A stretch of DNA of 64,000 nt from Microbacterium enclense. GTDB taxonomy: Bacteria; Actinomycetota; Actinomycetes; Actinomycetales; Microbacteriaceae. The notes beneath the pieces were generated by a model. The model ran no database searches, was not told where the DNA came from, and worked only from the letters and a program-made list of their open reading frames with translations. Every line of letters starts with the position of its first letter. Positions within the stretch are counted from its first letter, which is position 1. The position numbers and the translations under genes were made by a program. Shown here one piece after another: positions 15,859-25,974 of this stretch. Location: contig CP116226.1 in assembly GCA_038182865.1 (NCBI GenBank), positions 682,001-746,000 on the forward strand, in the 5' to 3' direction.

Positions 15859-16085
15859 GTCCCGCCGCGGAAGACGGCCCCACCGGCATCCACTGCCGAC
15901 TGGACGAACTCCTCGAGTCGCGGGGGATGACGCTCACCCGCCTGAGCGAGATCGTCGGCGTCTCGGTGGTGAACCTCTCGGTGCTGAAGAACGATCGCGC
16001 ACGGGCGATCCGCTACTCGACCCTCTCGGCGATCTGCAGGGCCCTGGACTGCGAAGTCGGCGACCTGCTCGTCATCGAGCGCTGA
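15855..16085 (+). CDS. YozG-like Xre-family regulator
   Basis: 76-residue single-domain helix-turn-helix protein. The segment from LDELLESRGMTLTRLSEIVG through VSVVNLSVLKNDRARAIRYS to ICRALDCEVGDLL matches the short YozG type Cro/C1 regulators that accompany DUF2975 membrane proteins. It is translationally coupled to the gene before it (ATGA overlap). Probable role: autoregulation of this three-gene operon through the ATCGATA repeats upstream of 14618. Confidence 0.9.
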   Translation: MSPAAEDGPTGIHCRLDELLESRGMTLTRLSEIVGVSVVNLSVLKNDRARAIRYSTLSAICRALDCEVGDLLVIER

Positions 16086-16098
16086 CCGCCGGAGAAGA

Positions 16099-16821
16099 TC
16101 AGCGGGTCCCGAGAACCGGCACCGGTCCCTCGGCCGTGACGCCGCCGCCCGACAGGACGAGGCTCGTCACCTCGGGTCCGCCGATACCGGTGACGTCCGC
16201 GAGGCTCACCTGCGGCGCGATGTCGAGGGTGCACACCTGGTCGGCGGGCGGTGTCGCGAAGCCGACCGCGATGGCGCCGGCCTGCGCGGAGACCGTCTCG
16301 ACGACGGGGACGCAACTCGAGCTCCCGAAGGTCAAGATCGCGACGAGAGAGTCGTTCACCCACCCGGCACTGGACGTGAAATCGGCGGGCGGCTCGGCGG
16401 TTGCGAGAGCGGACAGCGTCCCCGTTCCCGTCACCGCACCGGTCACGGAGATCTCCAGGGGCTGCGTCGAATCCGTGCCGGCCGGCAGGGGCACGTACGT
16501 CGCGCGGGGAGCCATGTCTCTCGTGCAGGTCACGCCGGCAGGGTCGACCAGCGTGACGGTGAGAACGCCCTCGGCGAGGGTCGGCTCGTCCGTGATGCGG
16601 GGCGCGCACGACGAGCTCCCGAGCGTGACGAGAGCGATCGAGCGGCCGCCGTTGAGCCAGGCGGCCTCGACCTCGGACGCGGCGGGCGTCGTGGCATCCG
16701 GATCCACCGTCGGTGCCGACGAGGTCGGGGCGGACGACGCGCCGGTTGCGCATCCGGTGGCGGCACCGATGACGATGAGACCGGCTCCGAGGAGCCCGAG
16801 GAGCGAGAGACGACGAGACAT
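16099..16821 (-). CDS. lipoprotein with an internally duplicated domain
   Basis: 240 residues. The signal peptide ends in a lipobox (AATGC, Cys at about residue 25), then a short Ser/Thr/Pro linker. Two homologous beta-rich repeats follow: one from AAWLNGGRSIALVTLGSSSC to the cysteine of VTCTRDMAP, and one from AGWVNDSLVAILTFGSSSC to the cysteine of VCTLDIAP. The conserved Cys pair in each repeat suggests disulfides. It is exported and lipid-anchored, with unknown function. The ATG at 16821 follows a GGAGG ribosome site; upstream in-frame codons lack signal-peptide character. Confidence 0.8.
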   Translation of the reverse strand: MSRRLSLLGLLGAGLIVIGAATGCATGASSAPTSSAPTVDPDATTPAASEVEAAWLNGGRSIALVTLGSSSCAPRITDEPTLAEGVLTVTLVDPAGVTCTRDMAPRATYVPLPAGTDSTQPLEISVTGAVTGTGTLSALATAEPPADFTSSAGWVNDSLVAILTFGSSSCVPVVETVSAQAGAIAVGFATPPADQVCTLDIAPQVSLADVTGIGGPEVTSLVLSGGGVTAEGPVPVLGTR

Positions 16822-16901
16822 GAGACCTCCGGGGCGGCGAGTTGTCGTCGCCCTATCGTGACCGAGAATCCTGGATGCCACCGGCGAATACCGGAATCGG
16901 G

Positions 16902-18368
16902 CTACTGCAGCGCCGACGTCAGGCGGGCCAGGTTGTCGAGGATCGTCGAGCGCAGGGGCTGCCGGCGCCACTCCTCGATCGTCAGTTCACGGCTGAGCGT
17001 GCGGTAAACGTCTTCGACGGCGCGCATGTCGCGGACGAACTCTTCGCCGCGAACCAGCATCGACACCTCGAGGTTCAGACCGAACGAGCGCATGTCCATG
17101 TTGCTCGAGCCGATCACGGCGACCTCGTCGTCGATCGTGACGCTCTTGCTGTGCAGGATGAACGGTTTGCGATACATCCAGATCACGACACCCGCGCGCA
17201 GGAGCGCCTCGTAGTAGCTGCGCTGCGCGTGGTACACCATCGCCTGATCGCCCTCCTCGGAGACGAACAGCTCCACGTGCACCCCGCGCTGGCACGCGGT
17301 CGTGATCGCGAGCAGCAGCGCCTCGTCGGGGACGAAGTAGGGGCTGACGATGATGATGCGCTCGCGGGCCGCGAAGAGCAGGCCCAAGAACAGCTTGAGG
17401 TTGTTCTGGAAGTCGAACCCAGGCCCCGAGGGCACGATCTGGCAGTCGAGATCGCCCGGCCCGGTCGTGACGCTGAAGAGGTCGATCTCATCAGCGAGGG
17501 TCTCGTCGGTCTCGCTGTACCAGTCGGAGAGGAACACGGCGTTGATGCTCGCCACGACCGGTCCCTCGACCCGCACCATGAGGTCCACCCAGTGCAGCCC
17601 CCGGCGGATGTTCTTGCGGAGGTTGTAGGACGAGTCGGTGACGTTCTGCGACCCCATGTAGGCGACGTCTCCGTCGATCACGAGGAGCTTGCGGTGGTTG
17701 CGCAGATCGGGGCGCTGCCACCGGCCGCGCAGCGGCTGGACCGGCAGCATGAGGTGCCAGTGCGCCCCCATCGCGTCGAGGCGCCGCAGGGTCCGTCGGT
17801 AGAACGGCTTGCCCCGGTTGGCCCAGTGGTCCAGCAGAACGCGGACGACCACGCCGCGCTCGGCGGCCTCTTCGAGCGCGCGGAAGAAGTTGTCGGTCGA
17901 GTCGTCGGACTGGAGGATGTAGAACTCGACGTGCACGTAGCGCGTGGCCCGACGGATCGCGTCGGCCATGGCGTCCAGGCTCTGCTGGTAGTCGGCGATG
18001 AGCGTCGCCGCGTTGTCTCCCGCGATCGGCATGGCACCCAGATTGCGGTTGAGCTGCACGAGGGCGCGGAACCAGTGCGGGGCGTTGGGTCGCAGCGTGC
18101 CGAACTCGAGCGATGCGCTCGTGTCGTGGATGTACTCGTTGATCGCGGCCTGCTTGCGACGGCGTTTGCGCGGCAGACGCGGGTTGCCGATGAGCAGGAA
18201 CAGGAACACGCCCACGAAGGGGATGAAGTAGATCGCGAGCAGCCACGCCATCGCCGCGGTGGGGCGGCGGTTGCGCGGGACGATGATGATCGCCGCGACG
18301 CGCACGACAAGGTCGATGACGAAGAGTGCGATGACGAGCCAGCTCGCTTCGAACGTGGCGTCGATCAC
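16902..18368 (-). CDS. cls: cardiolipin synthase
   Basis: 488-residue phospholipase-D-superfamily enzyme that condenses phosphatidylglycerol into cardiolipin at the membrane. Two N-terminal membrane helices (about 8-28 and 40-60) precede two PLD domains with HKD motifs: HRKLLVIDGDVAYMGSQN near residue 228 and HSKSVTIDDEVAVIGSSN near 400. The start is GTG at 18368, preceded by an AGGAGG ribosome binding site. Length is normal for the family. Confidence 0.95.
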   Translation of the reverse strand: MIDATFEASWLVIALFVIDLVVRVAAIIIVPRNRRPTAAMAWLLAIYFIPFVGVFLFLLIGNPRLPRKRRRKQAAINEYIHDTSASLEFGTLRPNAPHWFRALVQLNRNLGAMPIAGDNAATLIADYQQSLDAMADAIRRATRYVHVEFYILQSDDSTDNFFRALEEAAERGVVVRVLLDHWANRGKPFYRRTLRRLDAMGAHWHLMLPVQPLRGRWQRPDLRNHRKLLVIDGDVAYMGSQNVTDSSYNLRKNIRRGLHWVDLMVRVEGPVVASINAVFLSDWYSETDETLADEIDLFSVTTGPGDLDCQIVPSGPGFDFQNNLKLFLGLLFAARERIIIVSPYFVPDEALLLAITTACQRGVHVELFVSEEGDQAMVYHAQRSYYEALLRAGVVIWMYRKPFILHSKSVTIDDEVAVIGSSNMDMRSFGLNLEVSMLVRGEEFVRDMRAVEDVYRTLSRELTIEEWRRQPLRSTILDNLARLTSALQ

Positions 18369-18433
18369 GTATCCTCCTGGGCGGGTTGTCCCCTCAGCGT
18401 AGTGACTACCCCCGACACGCGACGGGAACGCGG

Positions 18434-18625
18434 TCAGCCGACGGCGCTGTCACCGGTCGTGGGAGGAAGACCGCGCTTCGCGCGCTCCTGCGCCTCGATG
18501 CGCGCGTACGCCTTGCGCTCCGTGCGGTCCATGCGGATCGCACCGCGCAGGATGAGGAAGAACGTCACTGACACGACGATGGTCGGCAGAATCGCCCACA
18601 GCACCGGCAGCCAGGAACTCTCCAT
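18434..18625 (-). CDS. small single-span membrane protein
   Basis: 63 residues: MESSWLPVLW leads directly into one hydrophobic helix, followed by a charged cytoplasmic helix (RMDRTERKAYARIEAQERAKRG). TATCCT lies 6 nt before the ATG, the leaderless pattern used elsewhere here. Similar small proteins occur in many Actinobacteria; no function is recognised. Confidence 0.7.
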   Translation of the reverse strand: MESSWLPVLWAILPTIVVSVTFFLILRGAIRMDRTERKAYARIEAQERAKRGLPPTTGDSAVG

Positions 18626-18631
18626 CCCTCG

Positions 18632-18637
18632 AGGATA
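18632..18637 (-). promoter_or_regulatory. -10 element (TATCCT) of the small membrane protein gene
   Basis: Minus-strand TATCCT ends 6 nt before the ATG at 18625. Confidence 0.45.
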
Positions 18638-18759
18638 CCCGCCCTGCCGCCGCGCACGGCCAGGGCACTCCTGCTGCACAGCGGGGAAGATGTTCGATCT
18701 CTCCCCATTTCGCTCTCCCCGGCCCCTGCCCGCGGGACGATTCCGCGACGCTCGTCGCC

Positions 18760-19875
18760 ATGTCCACGACCATCCGCGTCTCTTCTCCCCTCGCCCTCCT
18801 GGCCCTCGTACCGCGTCTGCTCGAATGCGCCCCGAGACGCAGTCTCGTCCTGATCCCTTTCGCGAACTCCCGCTCGCTCGCCGCGCTGCGGGTCGACCTC
18901 CCCTCTGACGACAACCCCGACCTCGACAGCATCGCGTCCACCCTGATCGGCATGGCCTGCAAGGTGCCGATGACGGATGCCGTGACCGCGGTCCTCTACA
19001 CCGACGACGCCGTGCGAGACGACGACGCCCTGCCCCATCGGGCCCTGGCCGACGCGATCCTCTCTCGCGCGCACATCTGTGGACTGCACGTGATCGACGC
19101 CCTCGTCGTGGGCGCCGACGGGTGGGCGAGCTACCTCGATGCCGCGGTCGGGGGCGCGCACCTGCGCGACGAGATCACCGCCGCGGGGCCGGATCTGCCC
19201 GACGCCTCCCCCGAGCACGATCACCTCGCCGCAGCGGCACTGCCCGCCGTCAGCCTCGCCGACAAAGAACGCGTCGGACGCGCGCTCGAAGACGCCGATC
19301 GCCTTCTGGGCGTCCCCTCGGAACAGGACGGCCTGAGCGTGGCGCGACGGCGCACCGCCGAGGCCCTCCTCGACGACCTCATCGACCCACCCGCCCTCTT
19401 CGAGGCGGCACTGGAGCCGTTGACCGGCCCCCACGGACGACGGCGGCTCGCGGCTCTCGCTTTCGCGCTCGACCGGCCGCTGCTCCGCGATGTCGCCCTC
19501 ATGCAGTGGGTCGGCGACATCGCGGCCGGGGACGCCGCGTTCCACGCGCAGACGCACTTTCCCGATGGCCAGGGGTATCCCGAAGACGTTGCCCGCCCCA
19601 TGCGGGGAGAGGGGGCTCGCCCGGATCCCGACCGCCTCCTCCTGGCGCTGGATCGCTGCCGCCAGGTCGCCGCGACCGTACCGCGCGACCATCGTCCGGG
19701 CGCTCTCGCCGCGTGCGCGTGGCTCGCGTGGGCGTCCGGCCGCTCGAGCCACGCAGCGTTCTACGCCGAGACCGCCCTGGCGATCGAGCCCGAGCACGGA
19801 CTCGCGGGCATCGTCCTCACGCTCGCCGGCCACGGGCGGCTTCCCGAGTGGCTGTTCGAGCGGAAGCCGCACTGA
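18760..19875 (+). CDS. DUF4192 domain protein
   Basis: 371-residue cytoplasmic protein. The start (RVSSPLALLALVPRLLECAPRRSLVLIPF) is the conserved opening of DUF4192 proteins, and the end (ACAWLAWASGRSSHAAFYAETALAIEPEHGLAG) is their conserved C-terminus with a TPR-like helix pair. The family is confined to Actinobacteria and its role is unknown. It converges on lysS; only 11 bp separate the two stops. Confidence 0.88.
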   Translation: MSTTIRVSSPLALLALVPRLLECAPRRSLVLIPFANSRSLAALRVDLPSDDNPDLDSIASTLIGMACKVPMTDAVTAVLYTDDAVRDDDALPHRALADAILSRAHICGLHVIDALVVGADGWASYLDAAVGGAHLRDEITAAGPDLPDASPEHDHLAAAALPAVSLADKERVGRALEDADRLLGVPSEQDGLSVARRRTAEALLDDLIDPPALFEAALEPLTGPHGRRRLAALAFALDRPLLRDVALMQWVGDIAAGDAAFHAQTHFPDGQGYPEDVARPMRGEGARPDPDRLLLALDRCRQVAATVPRDHRPGALAACAWLAWASGRSSHAAFYAETALAIEPEHGLAGIVLTLAGHGRLPEWLFERKPH

Positions 19876-19886
19876 GGAGCGCGGTG

Positions 19887-21407
<1,521 letters not shown>

Positions 21408-21605
21408 CGTGAAGGCTCCTCGGGGTCTGTCCCAGTCTATTCGGCGGGCGCGCGGTGCCCGTGGCCCGCGGCCCGAGCGCGACACCGCCCTCGTGCCGGC
21501 TTCGGGGCGGGGACGATCGCGCGCGCGCCACACCGTCCGCGTGCGGGACACGAGAAGACGTGTCGTTCCCGCCCCCGAGTTCCGCGGGGCCGTGACCGGC
21601 GTCCC

Positions 21606-22460
21606 TCAGCGCAGCGAGATCTCCGCGTTGTCGATGAAGCGGTGTCCACCGACGGTGGCCGCGATCAAGGCCAGTGCGCGGCCGCGGTGGCCCTCCTCCA
21701 CCGGGAGGAAGGTCGCCGGGTCGACGACGGTGAGGTACTCCAGAGCGATGCGCTGCTCCCCCATGAGCGACGACTGGGCCGCCGCGATGCAGGCGTCGAC
21801 ACCGAGATCGGCGTTGGATGCCGCGGCCTCGAGCGCCTGCGGAAGCTTCGCCGCGGCACGGCGGTCGGCATCGTCGAGGAGCGCCACTCGGCTCGAGATC
21901 GGCAGGCCGTCGTCGGCGCGCACGGTGGGCACCGTGATCGCGTCGATCGAGAAATCGAGATCACGGATCATGCGCTGGACGAGGAACACGCGCTGCAGGT
22001 CACGTTCGCCATAGACCGCCACGTCCGGGCGAACGAGGTGGAAGAGCTTCGCCTCGACGGTCAGCACGCCGTCGAAGTAGAACGGGCGGGTGCGCCCCTC
22101 GTATCGGAATCCGAGGTCGCCCGCGGCCACACGCGTCGTCGCGGTTCCCGCGGGCAGGAACTCCGCGGCCGTCGGAGCCAAGACGATGTCGACTCCCAGG
22201 TCGGCGAGCAGATCGGCATCCGCCTCCGGCGACCGCGGGTAGGCCGCGGTCTCCTCGGCGGTGCGGAAACGCAGCGGATTGACGAAGGTCGACACGACGA
22301 CGACGTCGGCGTTCCGGCGTGCCTCGCGGATGAGGTCGGTGTGTCCCTCGTGCAGGGCACCGAGTGTGGAGACGAGAGCGACACGGGCCGCACGTTCGGA
22401 GGGTTCGGCGCTGCGGACACTCGCCAGGCGAGAGCGCAGATCGTCGATGGTGCGGATCAT
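21606..22460 (-). CDS. panC: pantothenate synthetase homologue with altered pantoate pocket
   Basis: 284 residues. PanC makes pantothenate from pantoate, beta-alanine and ATP. The HIGH-type motif is kept (STLGALHEGH, H37/H40), as are SSR near 190 and the GExD core. Residues that contact pantoate in mycobacterial PanC differ: NPxQF is NPLRF (R64), the EKDYQQ stretch is ERDLQR (R153 and R157), the conserved histidine near 128 is tyrosine, and SSRN is SSRV. The position next to DUF2520 and lysS is the normal panC place, so it is probably the orthologue, but its substrate may differ. Confidence 0.85.
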   Translation of the reverse strand: MIRTIDDLRSRLASVRSAEPSERAARVALVSTLGALHEGHTDLIREARRNADVVVVSTFVNPLRFRTAEETAAYPRSPEADADLLADLGVDIVLAPTAAEFLPAGTATTRVAAGDLGFRYEGRTRPFYFDGVLTVEAKLFHLVRPDVAVYGERDLQRVFLVQRMIRDLDFSIDAITVPTVRADDGLPISSRVALLDDADRRAAAKLPQALEAAASNADLGVDACIAAAQSSLMGEQRIALEYLTVVDPATFLPVEEGHRGRALALIAATVGGHRFIDNAEISLR

Positions 22461-23185
22461 CCGTTGATCGTATCGTTCGCGCTCAGCCCGTCCCCGCCGC
22501 TCCCCGCGCCGGCGGCGAGCGCCTGGTCGACGCTGGATCGCACGAGCGCGGAGAGATACGCACCGGTGTTCTGGACTCCGACCTTCGACAACAGCGCCGC
22601 GGACTGCTGCACGATCGAGCGTGAGAACTCCGTCGCCGTCGCGATGGCCTCGGCATACACGCCGCGGTCGGCTTCCGCGACGACCACCGGTTCGCACCCG
22701 AGTTCGACGGCGAGCGCCTGGGCGATCGGGAGGACGGGTGCGGGTGCGGTGACCGCCGCGTACCCCTGGGCGAGCTGGTGCAGGTCGAGGGAAGACGCTC
22801 CGGTGAACGTGATCGCCGGATGGATGGCCAGCGGAATCGCTCCTCGCGCGACGGCGGGCGCGAGAACTCCCGCTCCGTACGCCGGGTCGGTGTGCAGCAC
22901 GAGCTGTCCCGGCTGCCACGCCCCGAGGTCGGCGAGGCCGGCCACGAGCCCCGGCAACTGGTCGTGGGGAACGGCGACGACGACGAGCTCGCTTCGCCGG
23001 ACGACTTCCTCGGGAGAGAGTACCGGCAGCCCCGGAAGGATGGCCTCGACGCGGTCGTCGTCCGATCCGGACGTGATCCCCGTCAGCGCGTGCCCGGCGC
23101 CTGCCAGAGCCGCGCCGATCACGGGACCGACGCGTCCCGCGCCGATGATTCCGACGCCGAGGCGCCCGTCACGTGTTCCGCTCAT
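22457..23185 (-). CDS. Rossmann-fold/DUF2520 protein
   Basis: 242 residues. It has an N-terminal NAD(P)-binding fold (LGVGIIGAGRVGPVIGAALAGAG, GxGxxG near residue 15) and a helical DUF2520 C-terminal domain. The HPAITFTG motif near 125 is typical. Proteins of this type sit directly upstream of panC in Actinobacteria and have been suggested to act in pantothenate supply, although a ketopantoate reductase activity is not established. Its stop overlaps the panC ATG by 4 nt, and its ATG overlaps the stop of the PH-domain gene. Confidence 0.88.
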   Translation of the reverse strand: MSGTRDGRLGVGIIGAGRVGPVIGAALAGAGHALTGITSGSDDDRVEAILPGLPVLSPEEVVRRSELVVVAVPHDQLPGLVAGLADLGAWQPGQLVLHTDPAYGAGVLAPAVARGAIPLAIHPAITFTGASSLDLHQLAQGYAAVTAPAPVLPIAQALAVELGCEPVVVAEADRGVYAEAIATATEFSRSIVQQSAALLSKVGVQNTGAYLSALVRSSVDQALAAGAGSGGDGLSANDTING

Positions 23186-24762
23186 CCCGCCCACCTGTGT
23201 GTCCTGTCCTGCGCCGCGGCCTCGACGGTCGCTCGCGCGGTGTTCTCCATCAGCGCCAGGGCGTCGTCCCGATCGAGGACTCCCACCGAGGTCTGCACCG
23301 TCCCCGCGATCACGTGCGCCGCTAGTCGCGCGGTGCGGGTCGCGCGGGCCAGAGGGCCCTGGTGCAGCCCGATCGACTGCAGTCGCGCCAGCGGAAGCAC
23401 CGAGAGAGAGCGCCAGAGCCATCCCCGGCGCAGGAACAGCGCGTCCGCGGTCAGCAGCGCGCCGTTGCGCCGCCACGACAGGGGCCGGAGCACCCGAGCG
23501 CGACGCGGCGTCGTGACATAGGGGTCGCCCTCGACCGGACCCAGGATGCCGTCGCGGAACACGAAGCTCCACTCGTCGGAGGGGAGGGCGGGTGCGAGGA
23601 TGCGAAGCACCCTCTCCACGTCGTCGCGCGTGCCCACCGGCAACACGGCCGCGAACTGATCGGTGCTGGAGTCGGTCGCCGATCGGCCCGACAGACGGTT
23701 TACCGACACGGCCCACCAGCCGAAGGGGCGCCACATCAGTGGCTGGCGCACCTCGATCGCGTGTACGCGCCCCGGCGGCACCACCTCGCTGATCGTCGTG
23801 AAGAGCCCGAACGTCAGGCGGACGCCGTCGGGCGTCGGCGCGATCGAGTAGCGCAGGCCCCGCGCCACCGAGCGCACGTAGTACGCCCCGTACGCCAGGA
23901 ACGTGGGAACCACGGTGAACAGCAGCCAGACCGTCGAGATCGACGCGGCGACCACGATCGCCGCCACCAGGCCGAGCAGCCACAGCGTCGACCCGCTGAG
24001 GACACGTGAGGCCACCAGCCGACCCAGCGGGATGCGGACGATGCTCTCCGGCTCGGCGTCGGAGAAATCCTCGCCATCGACCAGCCCCTGCACTCCCGCC
24101 CCCACGGCGTCCGCCGTCGCGCGAACGAAGGAGCCCGCGGCTGCCGCGCGCGGCCCCGCCTCGGCGAGACGACGCCCGGAGGCCAGCCTCAGAATGTCGC
24201 TGCGGAGGGCGTCCGCGTCCTTCGCGGAGAGGTACTCGAGCTTGACGTTGGCATCCAGTCCCGCCCCCACCACCTCGAGTTGCGCCAGCCCGAGCAGGCG
24301 GGCGAGCATCGGCCGGGTCAGGTTGACCCCCTGCACGCGGTCGAGGGGAGCGCGTCGATGGGTCCGGAAGAGAACCCCCGACCGCACTTCCACGTCGTCG
24401 CCGATGCGCAGCGTGTGGAACCTCCACGACAGGCGGAAGGCTCCGAGCAAGATCAGGAGGACGACCACGGCAGCACCGGCTGCGATGAGCAGGAGGTTGT
24501 TCGCGAAGAGGAAGTCGACCGGGTCCGGCGGCACGACTCCGGGAGGCAGGTCGGTGAATATCGGTAGGAAGATCTCGAACAGCCGCTCACGGAGATTCGC
24601 GACGATCACGCCGATCAGGACGAGCAGGAACAGCCCTCCGCGAAGGAGCGGCGTCAGCGGGTGCAGGCGATGCCACTCGCCGTCGCTCATCGGCGAGCGG
24701 GTGGCGACGCGACCCGGCGGCACTGCGGGCGGCACCGCGGGCGGCGGCGTGGGATCGGTCAC
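23182..24762 (-). CDS. PH-domain membrane protein (YdbT type)
   Basis: 526 residues with paired membrane helices followed by bacterial PH (bPH2) domains. Helices lie at about 35-55 and 85-110, a first PH domain starts at FHTLRIGDDVEVRSGVLFRT, and more helix pairs and PH copies follow (SIAPTPDGVRLTFGLFTT; PRRARVLRPLSWRRNGALLT). YdbS/YdbT pairs are membrane proteins of unclear role. The GTG at 24762 overlaps the preceding stop by 4 nt and has a Pro-rich leader before helix 1. Confidence 0.85.
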   Translation of the reverse strand: MTDPTPPPAVPPAVPPGRVATRSPMSDGEWHRLHPLTPLLRGGLFLLVLIGVIVANLRERLFEIFLPIFTDLPPGVVPPDPVDFLFANNLLLIAAGAAVVVLLILLGAFRLSWRFHTLRIGDDVEVRSGVLFRTHRRAPLDRVQGVNLTRPMLARLLGLAQLEVVGAGLDANVKLEYLSAKDADALRSDILRLASGRRLAEAGPRAAAAGSFVRATADAVGAGVQGLVDGEDFSDAEPESIVRIPLGRLVASRVLSGSTLWLLGLVAAIVVAASISTVWLLFTVVPTFLAYGAYYVRSVARGLRYSIAPTPDGVRLTFGLFTTISEVVPPGRVHAIEVRQPLMWRPFGWWAVSVNRLSGRSATDSSTDQFAAVLPVGTRDDVERVLRILAPALPSDEWSFVFRDGILGPVEGDPYVTTPRRARVLRPLSWRRNGALLTADALFLRRGWLWRSLSVLPLARLQSIGLHQGPLARATRTARLAAHVIAGTVQTSVGVLDRDDALALMENTARATVEAAAQDRTHRWAG

Positions 24763-25535
24763 AGTCCCGTCCGGCGGGTCTCGGCGACGGCGATCAGGGT
24801 GTCGCGCAGCTGCTCGGCGGCGGCCTGCGTGAGGCCGGGGATCGTGACCCCGGTCGACGCCGCCGCGGTGACGAGCTTGAGCTGCGCGATACCGAAGCCG
24901 CGGTCGAGGGGGCCGTGCGTGATGTCGACGAGCTGCATGCGTCCGTACGGCACGGCGACCACACGCTGCCAGAGGATGCCGCGGCGGAAGACGAGGTCGT
25001 CGCGCCGGAGCTGGTAGCCGAACGACCGCGCCTGGCGCGGAGTGATGAGCAGTCCCACTCCGGTGATCACGAGCAGGATTCCGGCCGGGATCCAGGGCCA
25101 CGGCACGTGGAGGACGGACTGCAGGACGATGGCGATCGCGAGGACGATCACGAAGACGGCCCCCTGCGAGATCAGCTGCACCCCGACATAGGCGCGAGCC
25201 AGTTGATGCCACGTCCCGTCGCCGAGCGGGAGGCGACCCGCCGCGCGGGGTTCGAGGATCCTGCTGTACGTGTCGACGTCGAGCACCTCCGGCGACGACT
25301 CCCGCTGCCCATCGTCGCCGCGCATCTCGGCCTCGCGAGCGTCCTCGCCGCGAGCCGGCGCCTGGAAAGCATCGCCGCCATGCACCTCCGCATCAGGAAC
25401 AACAACCCCCCGCGCAGGCTCCTCGACCGGCGACTCCTCGCGAGGCGGCACGGAGGTGGCTCCGTCGACACGCTCACCCGCTTCCGGCTCAGCGGGGAGC
25501 GGCGTCCGCTCCGGGGAGTCCGGGGTGTTCGTCAT
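24759..25535 (-). CDS. PH-domain membrane protein (YdbS type)
   Basis: 258 residues. A long acidic, low-complexity N-terminal segment (about 1-105, rich in Glu, Pro and Arg) is followed by two membrane helices (125-165) and one bPH2 domain (ARSFGYQLRRDDLVFRRGIL...VPYGRMQLVDITHGPLDR). The conserved 'PYxRxQ' strand supports the assignment. It is translationally coupled to the YdbT-type gene downstream and overlaps the end of the DUF3180 gene by 47 bp. The N-terminal extension is longer than usual, and a later start cannot be excluded. Confidence 0.85.
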   Translation of the reverse strand: MTNTPDSPERTPLPAEPEAGERVDGATSVPPREESPVEEPARGVVVPDAEVHGGDAFQAPARGEDAREAEMRGDDGQRESSPEVLDVDTYSRILEPRAAGRLPLGDGTWHQLARAYVGVQLISQGAVFVIVLAIAIVLQSVLHVPWPWIPAGILLVITGVGLLITPRQARSFGYQLRRDDLVFRRGILWQRVVAVPYGRMQLVDITHGPLDRGFGIAQLKLVTAAASTGVTIPGLTQAAAEQLRDTLIAVAETRRTGL

Positions 25536-25974
25536 CGTCGTCCTTCCGGATGGTGCAGAGCTGCTCGGCCACGAGACCCGCGACGACGAGGACGACTCCG
25601 CACGCGACCGTCGCGATGATCGATCCCATCGAGCCTACCGAGGGAGTCACCGGGCGGGTGAGGAGGAACGACAGCAAGCCGAGGCCGAAGCCCGTTGCGG
25701 CGGCACCGACGAGCGACGACGCCTTTGCCAGCATGGCGATGCGCAGGGCCCGGAACGGGTCGATCCGCCGGGCCGCGCGGCCCCGGGTGGCGCGGGCGAT
25801 GGGCACCGCGAGAACGACGATCACCACACCGAGCAAGACGAGGATCGTGGGCAGGCTCGCCGCGGGAGTGAACGTCGCCCGGCCCATCGCCGCGAGACCG
25901 GTGTCGAGGATGAATCCGCAGACGGCCCCGATGACCGCCGCGATGATGAGGATCCCCGCGCCCGTCCGCTTCAT
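25489..25974 (-). CDS. DUF3180 membrane protein
   Basis: 161 residues with four predicted membrane helices. The MKRTGAGILIIAAVIGAVCGF start and a central basic loop (RATRGRAARRIDPFRALRI) are the DUF3180 hallmarks. Genes of this family regularly follow folK in Actinobacteria. The ATG at 25974 overlaps the folK stop by 4 nt, making it part of the folate operon transcript. The function is unknown. Confidence 0.85.
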   Translation of the reverse strand: MKRTGAGILIIAAVIGAVCGFILDTGLAAMGRATFTPAASLPTILVLLGVVIVVLAVPIARATRGRAARRIDPFRALRIAMLAKASSLVGAAATGFGLGLLSFLLTRPVTPSVGSMGSIIATVACGVVLVVAGLVAEQLCTIRKDDDDEHPGLPGADAAPR

